Source of the DNA: Cichorium intybus
Lineage: Eukaryota; Streptophyta; Magnoliopsida; Asterales; Asteraceae
NCBI GenBank assembly: GCA_023525715.1
Contig: CM042011.1
Location: forward strand, 63,266,354-63,330,353
DNA: 64,000 bases
Direction of reading: 5' to 3'
Positions 11,399-22,861 of this stretch are shown in pieces. The number at the start of each line of letters is the position of its first letter. Within the stretch, counting starts at the first letter, position 1. A program made the translations under genes and the position numbers. The notes under the pieces are model-generated. The model was not told where the DNA came from. It did not search any database and saw only the letters and a program-made list of their open reading frames with translations.

Positions 11399-14300
11399 AT
11401 GACGAAGGGAGACGAGAGTTGTGCTGGCACCGATGGCGAAATCAGTCCACCGATCAACCCATCGTTCGACTCCAATTCACCATTCTACATTCACCCAAAC
11501 AATTACCCACGACAAATGCATGTCAACGAAAGCCTCAATGACAACATTTAGACCGATTGGTCGAGAGAGATGATGAATTTTCTCTTTGCCAAAAACATAT
11601 CTGATTTCATTGACGGAACCATCAGCAAACCTGCAAACGGCACACAAGAACTCATGGCATGGCAACGTAGCGATGCTATCATAAAAGGTTGGCTTACTAC
11701 AGCCATGGAGAAGACATATGAAACATCGTCAAATATGCAATGACGACACAAGAAATCTGGGATGATTTTAAAGAAAGATTTAGAAAAGAAAGTGCACCAC
11801 GTGCGTATGAATTGAAGCGAATACCGACTGAGACAAGGAAAGATATTGGTCATCGGTTTTGGCTTACTTCACCAAGATGAAGGGAAATTGGAACGAAATC
11901 GGATCTGTCTCACCAATTCCGAGATGTTCCTGCGGAAAGGGTTCGTGTGAACTTGGGAAGAGACTTGTCGAGGCTAAATAAAAGGAACAAATTTACGAGT
12001 TCTTGATGGGTCTTGATGATGTCTTTGGAACAATCAAAACTTAAATATTGAGCATGAAGCCAACTCCGTTCCTTGGGACTATATAACCACCTTGCCGCTG
12101 AGGATGAGCAACAGCGAAACATCACTGCCTCACGGAAGACCAACGTTGAAGCAACAACCTATCAGATAAGGGTATCTGGTAATGTCAACAAAAGTCAAAC
12201 CGAGAAAAGAAACAGCAACCGTGAAACCTTTAAGTGCAAGCATTGTGGAAAAACAGGACATTCAATTGAAGGTTGCTTTGAAAGGATAGGATATCGAGAA
12301 TGGTGGGACTCTCGTCAGAGAAAAACCAACAGCAATCAAAGAAAGACTACAAAGCTGAAACCCACGATTGCAAACATCAACCTTGACACGAGCCCATACC
12401 AAGCCTTAGCTTAGAACAATACACGAAGTTGATGCAACAGCTCATAGAAGTACAAAAACCAGAGATAAACATGGCAAACATGGCAGGTAAAATCACATTT
12501 GACATGCCATGGGTCATTTGCTCAGGAGCAACGGAACATGTTGCATGTCAAAACTCTTCTCTTTTTAACATAAGAAAACCAACTGATGGAATACCCGTTA
12601 GTATTCCGAACGACGACATTGTACCCGTAAAGGGAGTCGGGAGTGCAAACCTAACCAGACGATGTGAAGATTGATGATGTTCTTTACATACCCGAATTTA
12701 AATGCAACCTTTTATCAGTGAGTAAAATCACCAAAAAGCTTGGCTGTTTCGTGACCTTTTTTCCGGATTTTTGTTTCATGCAGGACTTATACTCGAGGAA
12801 GCTGATTGGCATGGGGAGGTGTAAGAGTGGTCTATATAACACGAAAGGAATGGACAAGAGGGTGGTGATACTGGCAGTCAAGATGGATTCAGAAACATGG
12901 CATAGAAGATTAGGTCATGCTTCTAATATTAAACTTCAAAATATTAGTTCTATAGGTAGTATTGTCGGGAGCTCGTTATTTTTTAACTATTGTAGATGAT
13001 TTTAGTCGTACTACGTGGGTCTATTTAATTAAGTGCAAATCGGACGCCAGTGTGCGCTTAGTAACTTTCTGCAATATGATAAACACACAATTCAGAAAGA
13101 AGATCAAAAGAGTCAGAAGTGACAATGAAGGTGAGTTCATTTCAAACTATATGATGAGTTTTATGAAGAAAATGGGATTGTTCTTGAAACCTCATGTGTA
13201 CACATTCAAAAAAAACCGGAGTTGTGGAAAGGAAGCATCGACACCTCCTCGAAGTTGCAAGAGCCTTGAGATTTCAAGCAAATCTACCGATCAAGTGTTG
13301 CGGAGAGTGTGTTCTAACGACAACATACATCATAAACCGGCTTTCGTCAAAGGTAATAAAGAACAAAACACCCTACAAGGTAATATTTGGACATCAACCT
13401 CGATATGACCGTATGCGCATTTTTGGTTGCTTAGCATATGTCAAAGTAAATAAGCCCGACATAGACAATTTTGAAGAACGGGGGAGCTTGTGTATATTTA
13501 TCAGATACCCGCATGGCCAAAAGGGATACCGATTTTTTAATCTGAAGGAAGAAAAGGTCGTTGTTTCAAGAGATGTGAAGTTTGTCGAAGATAGTTTTCC
13601 GTTTCTGGATACCGGTCTATCTGATAAGACCCAACACAATGTAGAACATGAAACATTTAGCCCAACACCTGGCGGGCCAGCTGTCCTGCAACCCACTAAG
13701 CTAAGAACCGATCAGCAGAATCCCACCGATCCCAACACTCCCAAATCGGCTGCCGATGACTCATATCATGACTCGCCAACGCGAGTTATGTCCACTAGCC
13801 CGATGGATGACACAAACATCATTCTGACACTAGCACCCACAGTTATTACAACTTCTAAAACAGCTCAAAATAAGCGACCACAATGAGCTAAAACAAACCC
13901 ACAAAGATACAACGAATATAAGGTTGACTTGCCACCTTCCATAGACCACTCCCACTCCAACGCCACAGCAACCTCAAAGGTACATCCTTTATCTCATTTT
14001 GTGTCTTATGAAAATTTTACTAACACTCACAAAGTTTTTTTAACGCCCATCTTCTCACATGATGAGCCTAAGTTTTTCTCTCAAGCTGTCAAACATTCAT
14101 ATTGGAGAGAATCTATGAAAAAGAGATCACAGTGCTTGAAAGCAATAACACTTGGACACTAGTGGATTTACCTGCCGGGAAGAAAGCCATAAATTCCAAA
14201 TGGGTCTATAAAATCAAATATAATCCCTCGGGGAGGTAGAGCGCTATAAAGCCAGATTGGTGGAGAAAGGCTTCACCCGAGAATAGATTTTCATGAAACT

Positions 14301-15544
14301 TTTGCGCCTATAGCCAAACTTGTAACTGTAAGGACCCTGCTTGTCGTTGCTATGCAGAAAGGTTGGTCTATACATCACATGGATGTCAACAATGCCTTTT
14401 TGCATGGGGACCTCGCTGAAGAGGTCTATATGAAAATTCCCAAGGGGTTTGCAAAGGAAGGCGAAACACGTGTATGTCAACTTCGAAAGTCCCTTTATGG
14501 GTTGCGACAGGCGTCACGAAACTGGTACAAGAAGTTTACTGAAGCTCTATTAGCCATTGGGGTTTCGGCACTCTAAATCCGACCACTCACTATTCATTTA
14601 TAAAAGGAATGACGTCTATGTGGCCGCCCTAATATACGTTGATGATGTGATCTTACTTGGAAACAACAACAAACAGATTGCCAAGGTAAAGGCCTTTTTA
14701 AACGGGAGATTCAACATCAAAGATTTAGAACCACTGAAGTACTTTCTTGTCATTGAAGCAACACGAACACCAGATGGGATGGTCCTTAGCCAAAGGAAGT
14801 ACACATTAGACATTTTGGAAGACAGCGGATTACAAGGATGCCGACCCAGCTCGTTCCCAATGGAACAAAATGCTAAATTTGATAACTCTGAAAACTTACC
14901 TCTTGTTGATGCCGCTCAATACAGACGCCTCATTGGAAGGATGATTTATCTACAAGTTACTCGTCCCGACATCACTCTTGCTGTCAACACACTCAGCCAA
15001 TTTGTTTCTACCCCACGACAACAACATTTAGATGGGGCTATTCAGATTCTTCGATATCTCAAAATCACCCCAGGACAATGTATTTTTCTTCCCGCTAAAG
15101 GAGATCTTACAATGCAAGCATTTGTTTTCCATGAATTTGTGACTCCGAATGGTTGGGATGTTAGTTACTCGACGATCAAAAACGGGATATTTCATTGCTC
15201 TTGGGGGGCTCCAAATTCATGGAAAACAAAGAAACAGTCTTTTGTTTCACGATCCTCGGTTGAAGCGGAGTATCCTGCAACGGCCACCACGGTTAGTGAA
15301 ATTCTTTGGTTACGATGGCTCTTGCAAGACCTCGAAGCTGCACAGAGCCATAGTAAACACCCCGGTTTTTCACGAACGCACAAAGCACGTCGAGATGGAT
15401 TGCTATTTCGTTAGTGAACAGGTCGAGTCCGGGGCTGTAAAACCCCGCGTTATCAAAAGTGCAAAACAATCGGCTGATATATTTACTAAAGCTCTCGGTG
15501 GTGCCTCGTTTTCATTTTCTGTTAACCAAGCTTGGCATTCGTAA
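11399..15544 (+). pseudogene. Gag-Pol relic of Copia E
   Basis: The gag start ATG is at 11399. The zinc knuckle CKHCGKTGHSIEGC lies near 12235-12280, followed by a protease motif near 12505 in which the usual Asp of D-S/T-G is replaced (WVICSGATEH). Then come the GAG-pre-integrase WHRRLGHAS (12897), integrase (YFLTIVDDFSRTTWVY, about 12975-13030), a long Ser/Pro/Thr linker, reverse transcriptase with an intact YVDD (about 14637-14648), and RNase H relics to 15540. At least six frame breaks and several stops split the reading frame, so no functional polyprotein can be made. Confidence 0.88.
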
Positions 15545-15570
15545 TCTACACGGTCCAGCTTGCGAGGGGG

Positions 15571-15790
15571 TGAAGGAAACAGAAACCAACTTACCTTAAT
15601 ATGTGCCGATACATTTAGATAAACTCTAGTTTAAATAGAGATAAACACTAGTAGATGAAAGATAGACTCTAGTTTAAATACTTTATTTTATTTGGCTTGA
15701 GATAAGCCTTGTTCTTGTGTTTAAGTCGTGACCTACGGCCACTTTCAATTCAATTCAGTTAAAGGAAAACACTCACAATCAAATTTCACA
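15571..15790 (+). repeat. 3' LTR of Copia E
   Basis: Matches the 5' LTR with substitutions and a small insertion. Preceded by GCGAGGGGG (polypurine tract). Confidence 0.9.
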
Positions 15791-15805
15791 ATTTAGGGTG
15801 GTCAT

Positions 15806-16202
15806 TTGAAATTAACAAAATTCGTAATTTAACAAAAACACTAATCGGTCAAACTGAATATCGAATAAACAAACACTATTACATCAGAAAATCCAAAATC
15901 GATAAAAGAAGAACCCTAATTTCAACAAAAATGATAAAGATCGGCTTTTTGAAGAAGTGTTAATCAAAATTTCAAAATAAACAAATGTAAAAACCGAGTT
16001 AAAACAACCTTAACCATTTATCGTCGTCTTTCTTCATCTAGCCCTAACCGGTAACGGTTCATCGTTTCTTCTTTAATCATACCTGATCACTTCGTGATAT
16101 TTCTTGTTTCTCCAAATACGGCCGATCTCAGGATAATCAAACTCGAATTTGAAATTGATTGATTAGAATCCTTCAGAAGGTATGGCTGATAGATGAATAC
16201 TT
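15806..16202 (-). promoter_or_regulatory. Probable 5' leader and promoter of the ABITRAM-like pseudogene
   Basis: The sequence lies upstream (minus strand) of the start codon at 15805. It has no ORF. The TRIM at 16203 bounds it. No convincing TATA box was identified, so the assignment rests on position. Confidence 0.35.
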
Positions 16203-16634
16203 TGATACGACCCCATCTCATACTAGGCCTGTATCAAGCCATAAGCCCAAATGTAGAACTTACTCCCAAAAGCTAGCTTGAAGGAGGTGGGGACACTTAG
16301 ACTTATAAGCCATTAATTGAATTTGTTTTCTACCAATGTGGGATCGTAACAATACCTCATGCTTTGAAGAGCCAACGTCCTCGTTGGTCACGGCTATGTT
16401 GATCACGGTTGGCACCCCCTTTCGGGTCCAAGCCACCACTCCAAGGGTTGGAACCTCGAAAGATGGAGAAGGCTCTGATACCAATTGATACGAACCCATC
16501 CCATACTAGGCACGTATCAAGCCATAAGCCCAAATGTAGAACTCACTCCCAAAAGCTAGCTTGAAGGAGGAGGGGACACTTAGACTTATAAGCCACTAAT
16601 TGAATTTGTTTTCTACCAATGTGGGATCGTAACA
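16203..16634 (-). mobile_element. TRIM (miniature LTR retrotransposon), 432 bp
   Basis: Two 149-bp terminal direct repeats (16203-16351 and 16486-16634) flank a 134-bp interior. GGCTCTGATACCA (16471-16483) is the reverse complement of the tRNA-Met PBS TGGTATCAGAGCC, so the element reads on the minus strand, with LTRs starting TGTTACGATCCCACATTGG and ending GTATCA. TSD TACTT/TACTA (4 of 5). There is no coding capacity, as expected for TRIMs. Confidence 0.88.
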
Positions 16635-16716
16635 TACTAACAGAGAGTTTTTGGGAGTGGATTTTAGGATTCATCGTCACTCAGCCGTTCTTGATTTTTC
16701 GTCGCTCAGCACTCAT

Positions 16717-16812
16717 TTGTTCCTGATTGAATGAGGATAGTTCCAATTCCTGTTCGTGATTGAATGAGGATAGTTCCTATTCCTGTTCCTGATTAAATAA
16801 GGATAGTTCCTG
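16717..16812. repeat. Short tandem repeat, about 3 units
   Basis: The phrase GATTGAATGAGGATAGTTCC with TATTCCTGTTC spacers recurs three times with drift, just right of the TRIM. Confidence 0.75.
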
Positions 16813-17640
16813 CGGATAGTTAAGATAAATTGGAATAATTGAGTGGTTGCCTAAAAGAATATACCAGAATTGATTTGAAATGCAAAAAATAAGCAATCAT
16901 CCTTAATGTGAAAAAGATTATCGAGAAGAATTATAAGAGTCGGAAAAACATCTCTAAAGTGATTAAGAAAGTGCCACGTGACACATAAGATAGTCTTTTA
17001 TTAAAAGTAGAGTAAATTACACGAATGGTCTCTATGGTTTGGGGTAATTTGCATGCTTGGTTCCTAATGTTTTTTTTTAATTCGGACCGTTTCTATGGTT
17101 TGATTTTGTTGCGTGCTTGGTCCCTGATCGACTTAAAATGACTATTTTACCCTTAATAATATATTTTTTTTATTTTGTTAATTCATTTCTTATTATTTTA
17201 AGTTATTATTAAATAAAGTAAAAAATTATTAATATATTGTTTGTAATGAGACCCACCTCCGGCCAGTTTCTGTCATTGTCTCCAGCCAGTTTCTGTCTCC
17301 ATCTCCAGCCACAAATACAATACACCCTAAACTCAACAAAAAATAGCCTAATGTTGAACCATAATTGATATACATGTAAAATACGAAAATTGAACCTACA
17401 ACTCTAATCCAAAACAAAAATCGAAATCGAATCTGAAATTCAAAACCAAAACCAAAATTGAACCAGAAATTCAAATCCAAAACCAAAATTAAACATGTAA
17501 CTTAAATCTAACTCCAAAATTGAACCTACAATTCAAACTCAAACCAAAACCAAAATCATTGATGCAATAAACCGATTCCGCACATTTGAACACGATTTGA
17601 TCGGAATCGACACCAATGTGTGAGAGAGATAGAGGATGAT

Positions 17641-17814
17641 ACCGATAGAAATTGCACTTTGAATTTCAGCACATTTGTGACTTTCACTCTCTATTACTTC
17701 ACTTGAGACCTTCACCTTTGAGACCAGAAGCCGTTGAATCAAAGCAAACCTGATTCCGATCAATGCAGCTAGTGGCATCAGAACCTGGGTTACACCCTCA
17801 CTGATGAAAACCAT
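17641..17814 (-). pseudogene. Captured first exon of a type I vacuolar H+-pyrophosphatase (VPP/AVP1-like)
   Basis: The minus-strand ATG at 17814 opens a frame with the segments LMPLAALIGIRFALIQRLLV, SKVKVS and HKCAEIQSAISIG. Plant vacuolar pyrophosphatases begin with this first transmembrane helix (a variant of the ILVPICAVIGIAF theme), a VSKVKV/VSRVKL step and the KCAEIQ(T/S)AIS segment. About 58 residues are kept, then similarity stops, roughly where exon 1 of the donor gene would end. The full-length family is about 760-770 residues with 14-16 helices, so this fragment cannot pump protons. It lies antisense to nothing recognisable and inside the MULE TIRs. Confidence 0.8.
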
Positions 17815-18229
17815 TATTCCAGTTCTTCTAATGGAGTTGATTCAAGAACATAGGAGGGGTTTATTATATTTGTTGTTTGAGAATTGGAGCAAAGAAAATG
17901 TGGGATTACATGGAATTCACATGGTAATTGTTGTCTGATATGATGCAGTTTTTAGGTATTTTCCTTCTTGACGTTTCCAGATCTAGAACTCCAGTCCCTC
18001 GATTGAGGTCGAACTGAATCGATCGTTTGCGTCTTTGTCTGTGAATCGATCGTTTGTGTCTTGGTCTTGATCGGAAACATATGATGATAACTCATTTTGT
18101 TGTGAAAGTTTTAATGAGCTCCCTTCCTTGATCGATGGAGGTCGAACTAGAGAGGAGAGAAATAAAGAGAAAGAGAGATGTGATAGGATGAGAGGGAGAG
18201 AGTCAAATTCTAGTGTGGGTATATGAAAC

Positions 18230-18755
18230 CAAGGTTTTAAAGTACAGAATCGTGCCTCGAGGCGTTTTCCCACCAAGGCGTCAGGCGTAAGCCTCGAGGC
18301 GAACCGTGGCGTAAGCCCGAGGCAGGCTAAAAAATAATTATAAAATATTATATATGTTATAAAAACAATATAAATCCCAAATCAAATATAAAAAGTCATA
18401 ATAAATATTATCTTCCAAAATAATAAAATATTCTTAGTCTTAAAATTCATCAAAATCATATAATAAAAATACTATTAGGTCAAACGAAGTCACAACTCTC
18501 ACATTTTAAGTCGAAAGCAGATTTAAAATTACTTTTATGCTTTTTTATTATGTTTAATCCTAATATAAAAGTTAAAAAGTCAAAAAGACAAAAAAAAAAA
18601 GTCAAAGAAAGAAAGCATGATCAATATATACGCCTCGGACCGCCTCATTTATCAGAGGCGCCCGCCCTAAATAGACCACCTGAGGCGCCGCCTTAGATAC
18701 GCTTTTCTACCGCCTCGCCTCGAGGCGTACGCCTCAACCGTTTTTTTAAACAATG
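18230..18755. mobile_element. Non-autonomous hAT-like element, 8-bp TSD
   Basis: Ends CAAGGTTTTAAA... and ...TTTAAACAATG, flanked by TATGAAAC at 18222-18229 and 18756-18763. The subterminal parts are rich in GCCTCGAGGCG and its variants in both orientations, while the interior is AT-rich and non-coding. The 8-bp TSD and CA(A/T)(G/T)G ends fit hAT. It is nested within the Pack-MULE. Confidence 0.75.
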
Positions 18756-19131
18756 TATGAAACCTTTATTTTAATTTAAAAATAATAAATAAATAATAGA
18801 AAATTAAAAAAGAAATAATTAAGGGTAAAAGAGTCATTTTAAGTCGGTCAGGGACCAAGCACGCAACAAAATCAAACCATAGTGACGGTCCGAGTTAAAA
18901 AACGTTAGGGACCAAGCGCGCAAATCACCACAAACCACAGGACCGTTCGTGTAATTTACTTTTAAAAGTAAGATGTTTTATTTTAGGCAAAATGTCATTG
19001 TAGCCTAATAAACTATTGGTTGTTGGTCTAAAAGGTCCCTAGAGTTTTTTATTGGCCTTTTAGGGGAATAAAGTCTATTTTTACTTGTTCATTAAGTCCT
19101 CTTAGCAGGTTTGCAGGTTAAAAGTTAGGAA

Positions 19132-19644
19132 AATTGACATTGTAACCATATCAACTTTCATTTTCTAACCTAAATAGTCCCTAAACTTATTTTTTAGTTT
19201 ACAATGGCGAAGATAGAGGTTGATGACTATCGAGGGGTGCTCAAAGTTTACAGTGACAATGATCTAGTGAACCGAGTTTTCAAGTTCGTGTCACTGACGA
19301 TGGTACTCTGGAAAGATGTCGTGTTTGACCAAACAAACAACATCCTCGATACTCATGGCAGTGGTTTCTGCATCGGTTTCGTGAAGTGGCTCCAATCCCA
19401 GGGGTGTCGCGAGGGGGGGGGGGGGTGTGGTTTCTGTAGTGGTTCCATGAAGTGGCTCCAATCCCGGGGGTGGTGGCTATGCTTGGCCTATGGCTCGGTT
19501 CACTGGATCGCTATATAAAGTCGTCACTTTAAACTTTGAGCACCCCTCGACAGTTATCAACCTCCATCTTCGCTATTGTAAACTAAAACTTAAGTTTAGA
19601 GACTATTTAGAACAGAAGATGAAAGTTGATAGGGCTACAATGCC
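19132..19644. mobile_element. Foldback element with about 120-bp inverted arms
   Basis: The left arm (19132-19257) and right arm (19523-19644) are inverted copies, sharing for example TCTAAACTTA/CTAAACTTA, TTTTAGTTTACAAT and CGAGGGGTGCTCAAAGTTTA with about 85-90% identity by eye. The loop of about 265 bp holds the 3' part of a 104-codon ORF and a (G)12 run near 19411. No clean TSD was found. A weaker related phrase lies at 18984-19010. Confidence 0.7.
19204..19518 (+). other. 104-codon ORF spanning the foldback arm and loop
   Basis: Starts at an ATG inside the left inverted arm (MAKIEVDDYRGVLKVY) and ends at a TAA at 19516-19518. The C-terminal half has duplicated GF/GS-K-WLQS segments that reflect an internal DNA repeat interrupted by a (G)12 run. 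I recognise no domain. It is more likely a chance or captured frame than a gene. Confidence 0.2.
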
Positions 19645-20042
19645 ATGGTTGATTTGACCGGAGCGAAGAACTCTCACTTGACACAAAGACATGACTTGCT
19701 GAGATGCAGACCTCAACAGTACTGGCGGCACGCCTCTGTTTCTGGTTGCTTCAGACATCATGTCCTCTTCTGTTGTCATGGATGGCTATGGTTCAAATTA
19801 GGCTCCACACTTTGCTCAACAAATTTCTCTCGGTGCCGGCGACTTGGTCGAGTTACCTAAGGGGATGAATTGCACTTGGGGTGTTTCAGAAACATTTTGT
19901 TAAATGAGGAAGAAGGGGAGTTTTTTTTATGTTTTTTATTTATTAAATAATGTAGATGGATAAAAAAATAATAAAATAAAATATTCATTTTAATTTGGAC
20001 AAATCTATAAAGAACCCTATGGAAAATAATCATTTATACAAA
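19645..20042. other. Spacer, nothing recognised
   Basis: The short ORF at 19645-19860 has no recognisable features. The stretch 19910-20040 is AT-rich. Confidence 0.5.
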
Positions 20043-20233
20043 TGAGTTAAATATATTTTTGGTCCCTATGGTTTGCCAAAAATTGCTACTTTAGTCCAAA
20101 AAGTTTTGAACTAGCACCACAGGTCCAAAAAATTAATCTTTTTGCGAGTTTGGTCCAAACTTTTTAAAAAATACCTGGAATGTCTATTTTGCGCTTACTT
20201 TTACTTTTTTTTATTCTTTTATGACTTTTTAAT

Positions 20234-20345
20234 TTAAATAAATAAATCCCACACCCACCCCTCCCGCTCTCCTCTCATCTCTTCCCCCCCCCCCCCCCTC
20301 TCTCTCTTTCCTCTCTCCTTTCTCGTCTTTCTCTCTAAATATTTT
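20234..20345. repeat. Pyrimidine-rich low-complexity tract
   Basis: A (C)n run near 20286 followed by CT-rich sequence. The minus ORF through it is composition-driven. Confidence 0.7.
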
Positions 20346-22225
20346 TTATTTCTATCATAAAGAACCAGACGATCTAGTGATCTACCACAACCGCCTCCAA
20401 ACTCTGAACAATCTGATCTCCATTTTCCGACGAATTTTAATGGAAATGAAAGATACCGTCGGACCAGTGATGCTAACATCGTTCAAATCAAAGTTGTCAC
20501 ATAAGTAAATATTGTTGGAGAATGCCAATAGAAAGTAATGACGATTGAACAAGAACAGCAGAGGACTTTTACATACTTAACTGTAATATTACTTGTATAC
20601 AATAAAGAGGAAAATCCAAGCATGAAGAGTTCATGAAGAAAGTAGAGGAGACGACGATTGAACTAGAAAAATAGAGGATTCCTGTTGCCAAAGGTCTTCC
20701 ATGGACAATCGATAAACCAGAGGTAGGCATAGATTCAAGATTTGTTCATTGTTTATAATTCAAATTGTTTATAATTCAAACAGAACTTTCGTTGAAATTG
20801 AAGACAGGGTGCAGCAGGCAACAATGGCTACCAGCAGGGAAGCAGATCCACATGGTGGCGGTGCAATGCTGGTGGTTGTTTCGCTTGAGCTTGAGTTTTC
20901 TGGTTGCTGATTGGGTTGTTGTAGTAGCAGGTTAATCTTGGCTCTTGACTTGCAGGTGGGTTACACAAAATCGACCAAGAGAGAGAATGGGGTTTCAACC
21001 ATTTCTGGAGGGTGGTGGTGGTCCGGAGTAGCCCTGGAAGGTGGTGAATGGTGATGGTCCGGAGTGGATTCGGAGGTGCTATTTTGTGTTGATGTCAGTG
21101 GTGGGAGAGCGATGGAAGGTGTATGAGGTTGAGATAAGATGAGAGATCGAGAGAAATAATGGTTCAGTGCTTGAGAGTGAGAGTGAGAGAGAGACAAGGG
21201 GATGTGTTTATTCCATTTATTTTTAAAATGTGAAAAAATGAAAAAGAAGATATTAGGGGAAAAAGAAATTAAGAAATTTAAAAAAATGGAAAAACAAAAT
21301 AAGAAGAGCAAAATCGTCATTTTAAGTATTGTTCTAAAATTTGGACCAAAACTGCAATAAAATTCTTTTTTTTAGATCTGTGATGCTAGTCCAAAACTTT
21401 TTGACAAAACTGCAAAATTGGTCCATGTGATTTGTTAAAACTGCGGTTTGGGTCCAAAAAGTTTCCCACTTGCAAGGGAAGTCCAAAATGAGAAAGTTTT
21501 CGTGATTTTGGTCCCTGACCGGCTGACCCACTTGAAAAAAAGACTAAAGTGCCCTTTTAATTTCTTTTTTCATTTTCTTAATATTTATTTTAGTATTTTC
21601 TTTAATCATAAAAAAACTACCCACCCACCCCTTCCACCCCACCCCGTCCCCTCCCCCTCTCTATATATCATTACTATATATGAAAACCCTTTTTTCTCCT
21701 GCCTCCTATCTCTGAATTATGGGCTTCCACTAATGACACGTCTTTCAAGGTTGAACGTCGCAACGTACATAAAAGGAGGGTATCGTCGATACCGTGTCAA
21801 TCAATGATGCCCTAAATTGGATGGAAATTTGAAATGGGGACAAAACGACGCATGGAAGAATCATGTTGTAGTTTGAGTTTAGAATTTAAATGGGTCGGTT
21901 CGGAAAACATATTGACAAGATTGAAACCATGTCGATGATTAAATTTCCAAAAATGCAGTTTAATTTCTTGAAACGTACCTTGCAAAATGATGGATGTAAG
22001 AGAGCATAATCAAGAACCGAACTCCTCAATCAGTTCGATTCCTAGTCCTCACACGGAAGTTATATTGGAATTTTTAGTTTATTTGTTGACACCGTTTCAT
22101 GCATCCCTGCGTCGTTCCCTGTCCCACGCTTCCAATTTTGATCAAAAAAACCCACCTGCAATAACATGAATACAAGATGCAAAGCAAGCCCTTTAATTCG
22201 ACTAAATTCGATTGGGATTTCACCG

Positions 22226-22490
22226 ATGAAGAACACACACACAAATCAAACACACACTGAAACACATTCACTCACCAGATCTATGAAATTGTTCTGCTGC
22301 ATATTTGTTGTTCTAACCGAATATCTTAATGGCTTTCCGATATCATCGACCCACCAGATCCACTCGACTTTGAAACACACACACACACATTGAAACACAC
22401 ACTGAAACACATTCACACACACTGAATCTGCAACTCAAGCACACATATTCATATCAACTCGATTTAAAACACACACACACACACACATTG
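22226..22490. repeat. CA-rich microsatellite/minisatellite cluster
   Basis: Repeated ACACACAC tracts with interspersed CACTGAAACACATTCAC phrases, inside the mosaic MULE-like block. Confidence 0.85.
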
Positions 22491-22861
22491 AAACCGCTGC
22501 TGTTGGGTTTGCGATTTTTCAGAAAAGAAAGAAGGGGTGAGAGATAGAGATAGAGATGAATGGGTGGAATTGTTCGACCCATTGAAAAACTGGAAGACAA
22601 AGAAAAATCGAAAGAATCGAGGATGTCTTCATTGGGTTTTCCGTAAACAACTTTCCTCTTCACTTTGAACTCGTCTTCCCTGCGGTTCTGTTCATAACCT
22701 CATGGTGTCGAAAAGCAACTCAAACACACATATCCTAATCGGTTTAAATTATTTCAACATTCACCTTTCTTCCAGACGGGTGAAAGGAAGACAACGAGGA
22801 GAGGGTGAAGGGGGAGGGAACTCTCAACGGTCATATGTCGTCGGCTTGCCTCGGGCGGGCC

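Larger units (their letters stand above)
11133..15790 (+). mobile_element. Copia retrotransposon E, degenerate, inserted in the ABITRAM-like gene
   Basis: LTRs of 216 and 220 bp flank gag-pol relics. The TSD is GTTTA (11128-11132) / ATTTA (15791-15795), one mismatch. The PBS TGGTATCAGAGC (11349-11360) fits initiator tRNA-Met and a GAGGGGG polypurine tract precedes the 3' LTR. Domain order gag, protease, integrase, reverse transcriptase, RNase H identifies Ty1/copia. The LTRs differ by a dozen or so substitutions plus indels, so this is one of the older insertions here. It lies antisense to the host gene. Confidence 0.93.
9230..15805 (-). pseudogene. ABITRAM-like (FAM206/Simiate, single-hybrid motif) gene, interrupted and decayed
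   Basis: Exons on the minus strand are: start codon at 15805-15803 with the first codons to 15796; exon 1 remainder 11132-10944 (donor G|GTACGT); exon 2 9702-9624 (HDQYIYRHANG, donor GG|GTATAA); exon 3 9514-9389 (FCVIGLGAGHVAL then SEIKVTVKRKR); exon 4 from 9300 (NAQHFQSNTTLCEVC, YIV) after TTTGCAG. The order NF(x)TYF - HDQYIYRH - CVIGL - KRKR-NAQ - LCxVC - YIV is that of the eukaryotic ABITRAM family as I recall it, a small nuclear protein linked to transcription and actin. Breaks: Copia E sits between codons 4 and 5; exon 3 carries a 1-base deletion after HVAL and then an in-frame TAA after GK; coding similarity stops near 9230 and the C-terminal exons are absent. The donor and acceptor sites are still recognisable. 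Confidence 0.75.
17010..18961. mobile_element. Pack-MULE carrying a vacuolar H+-pyrophosphatase exon
   Basis: A perfect 9-bp TSD TTAAAAGTA lies at 17001-17009 and 18962-18970. The terminal inverted repeats are long (about 160 bp): left GAGTAAATTACACGAATGGT, reverse complement of right AAGTAAATTACACGAACGGT. No transposase is visible. The interior contains a gene-derived fragment (17641-17814, minus) and a nested hAT element (18230-18755). A 9-bp TSD, long TIRs and a captured exon define a Pack-MULE. Confidence 0.88.

Noticed and set aside
17229..17486. 85-codon minus ORF rich in Phe and Arg in the Pack-MULE
   Set aside because: Comes from a degenerate AAATCCAAAACCAAAATTG repeat, not a captured gene.
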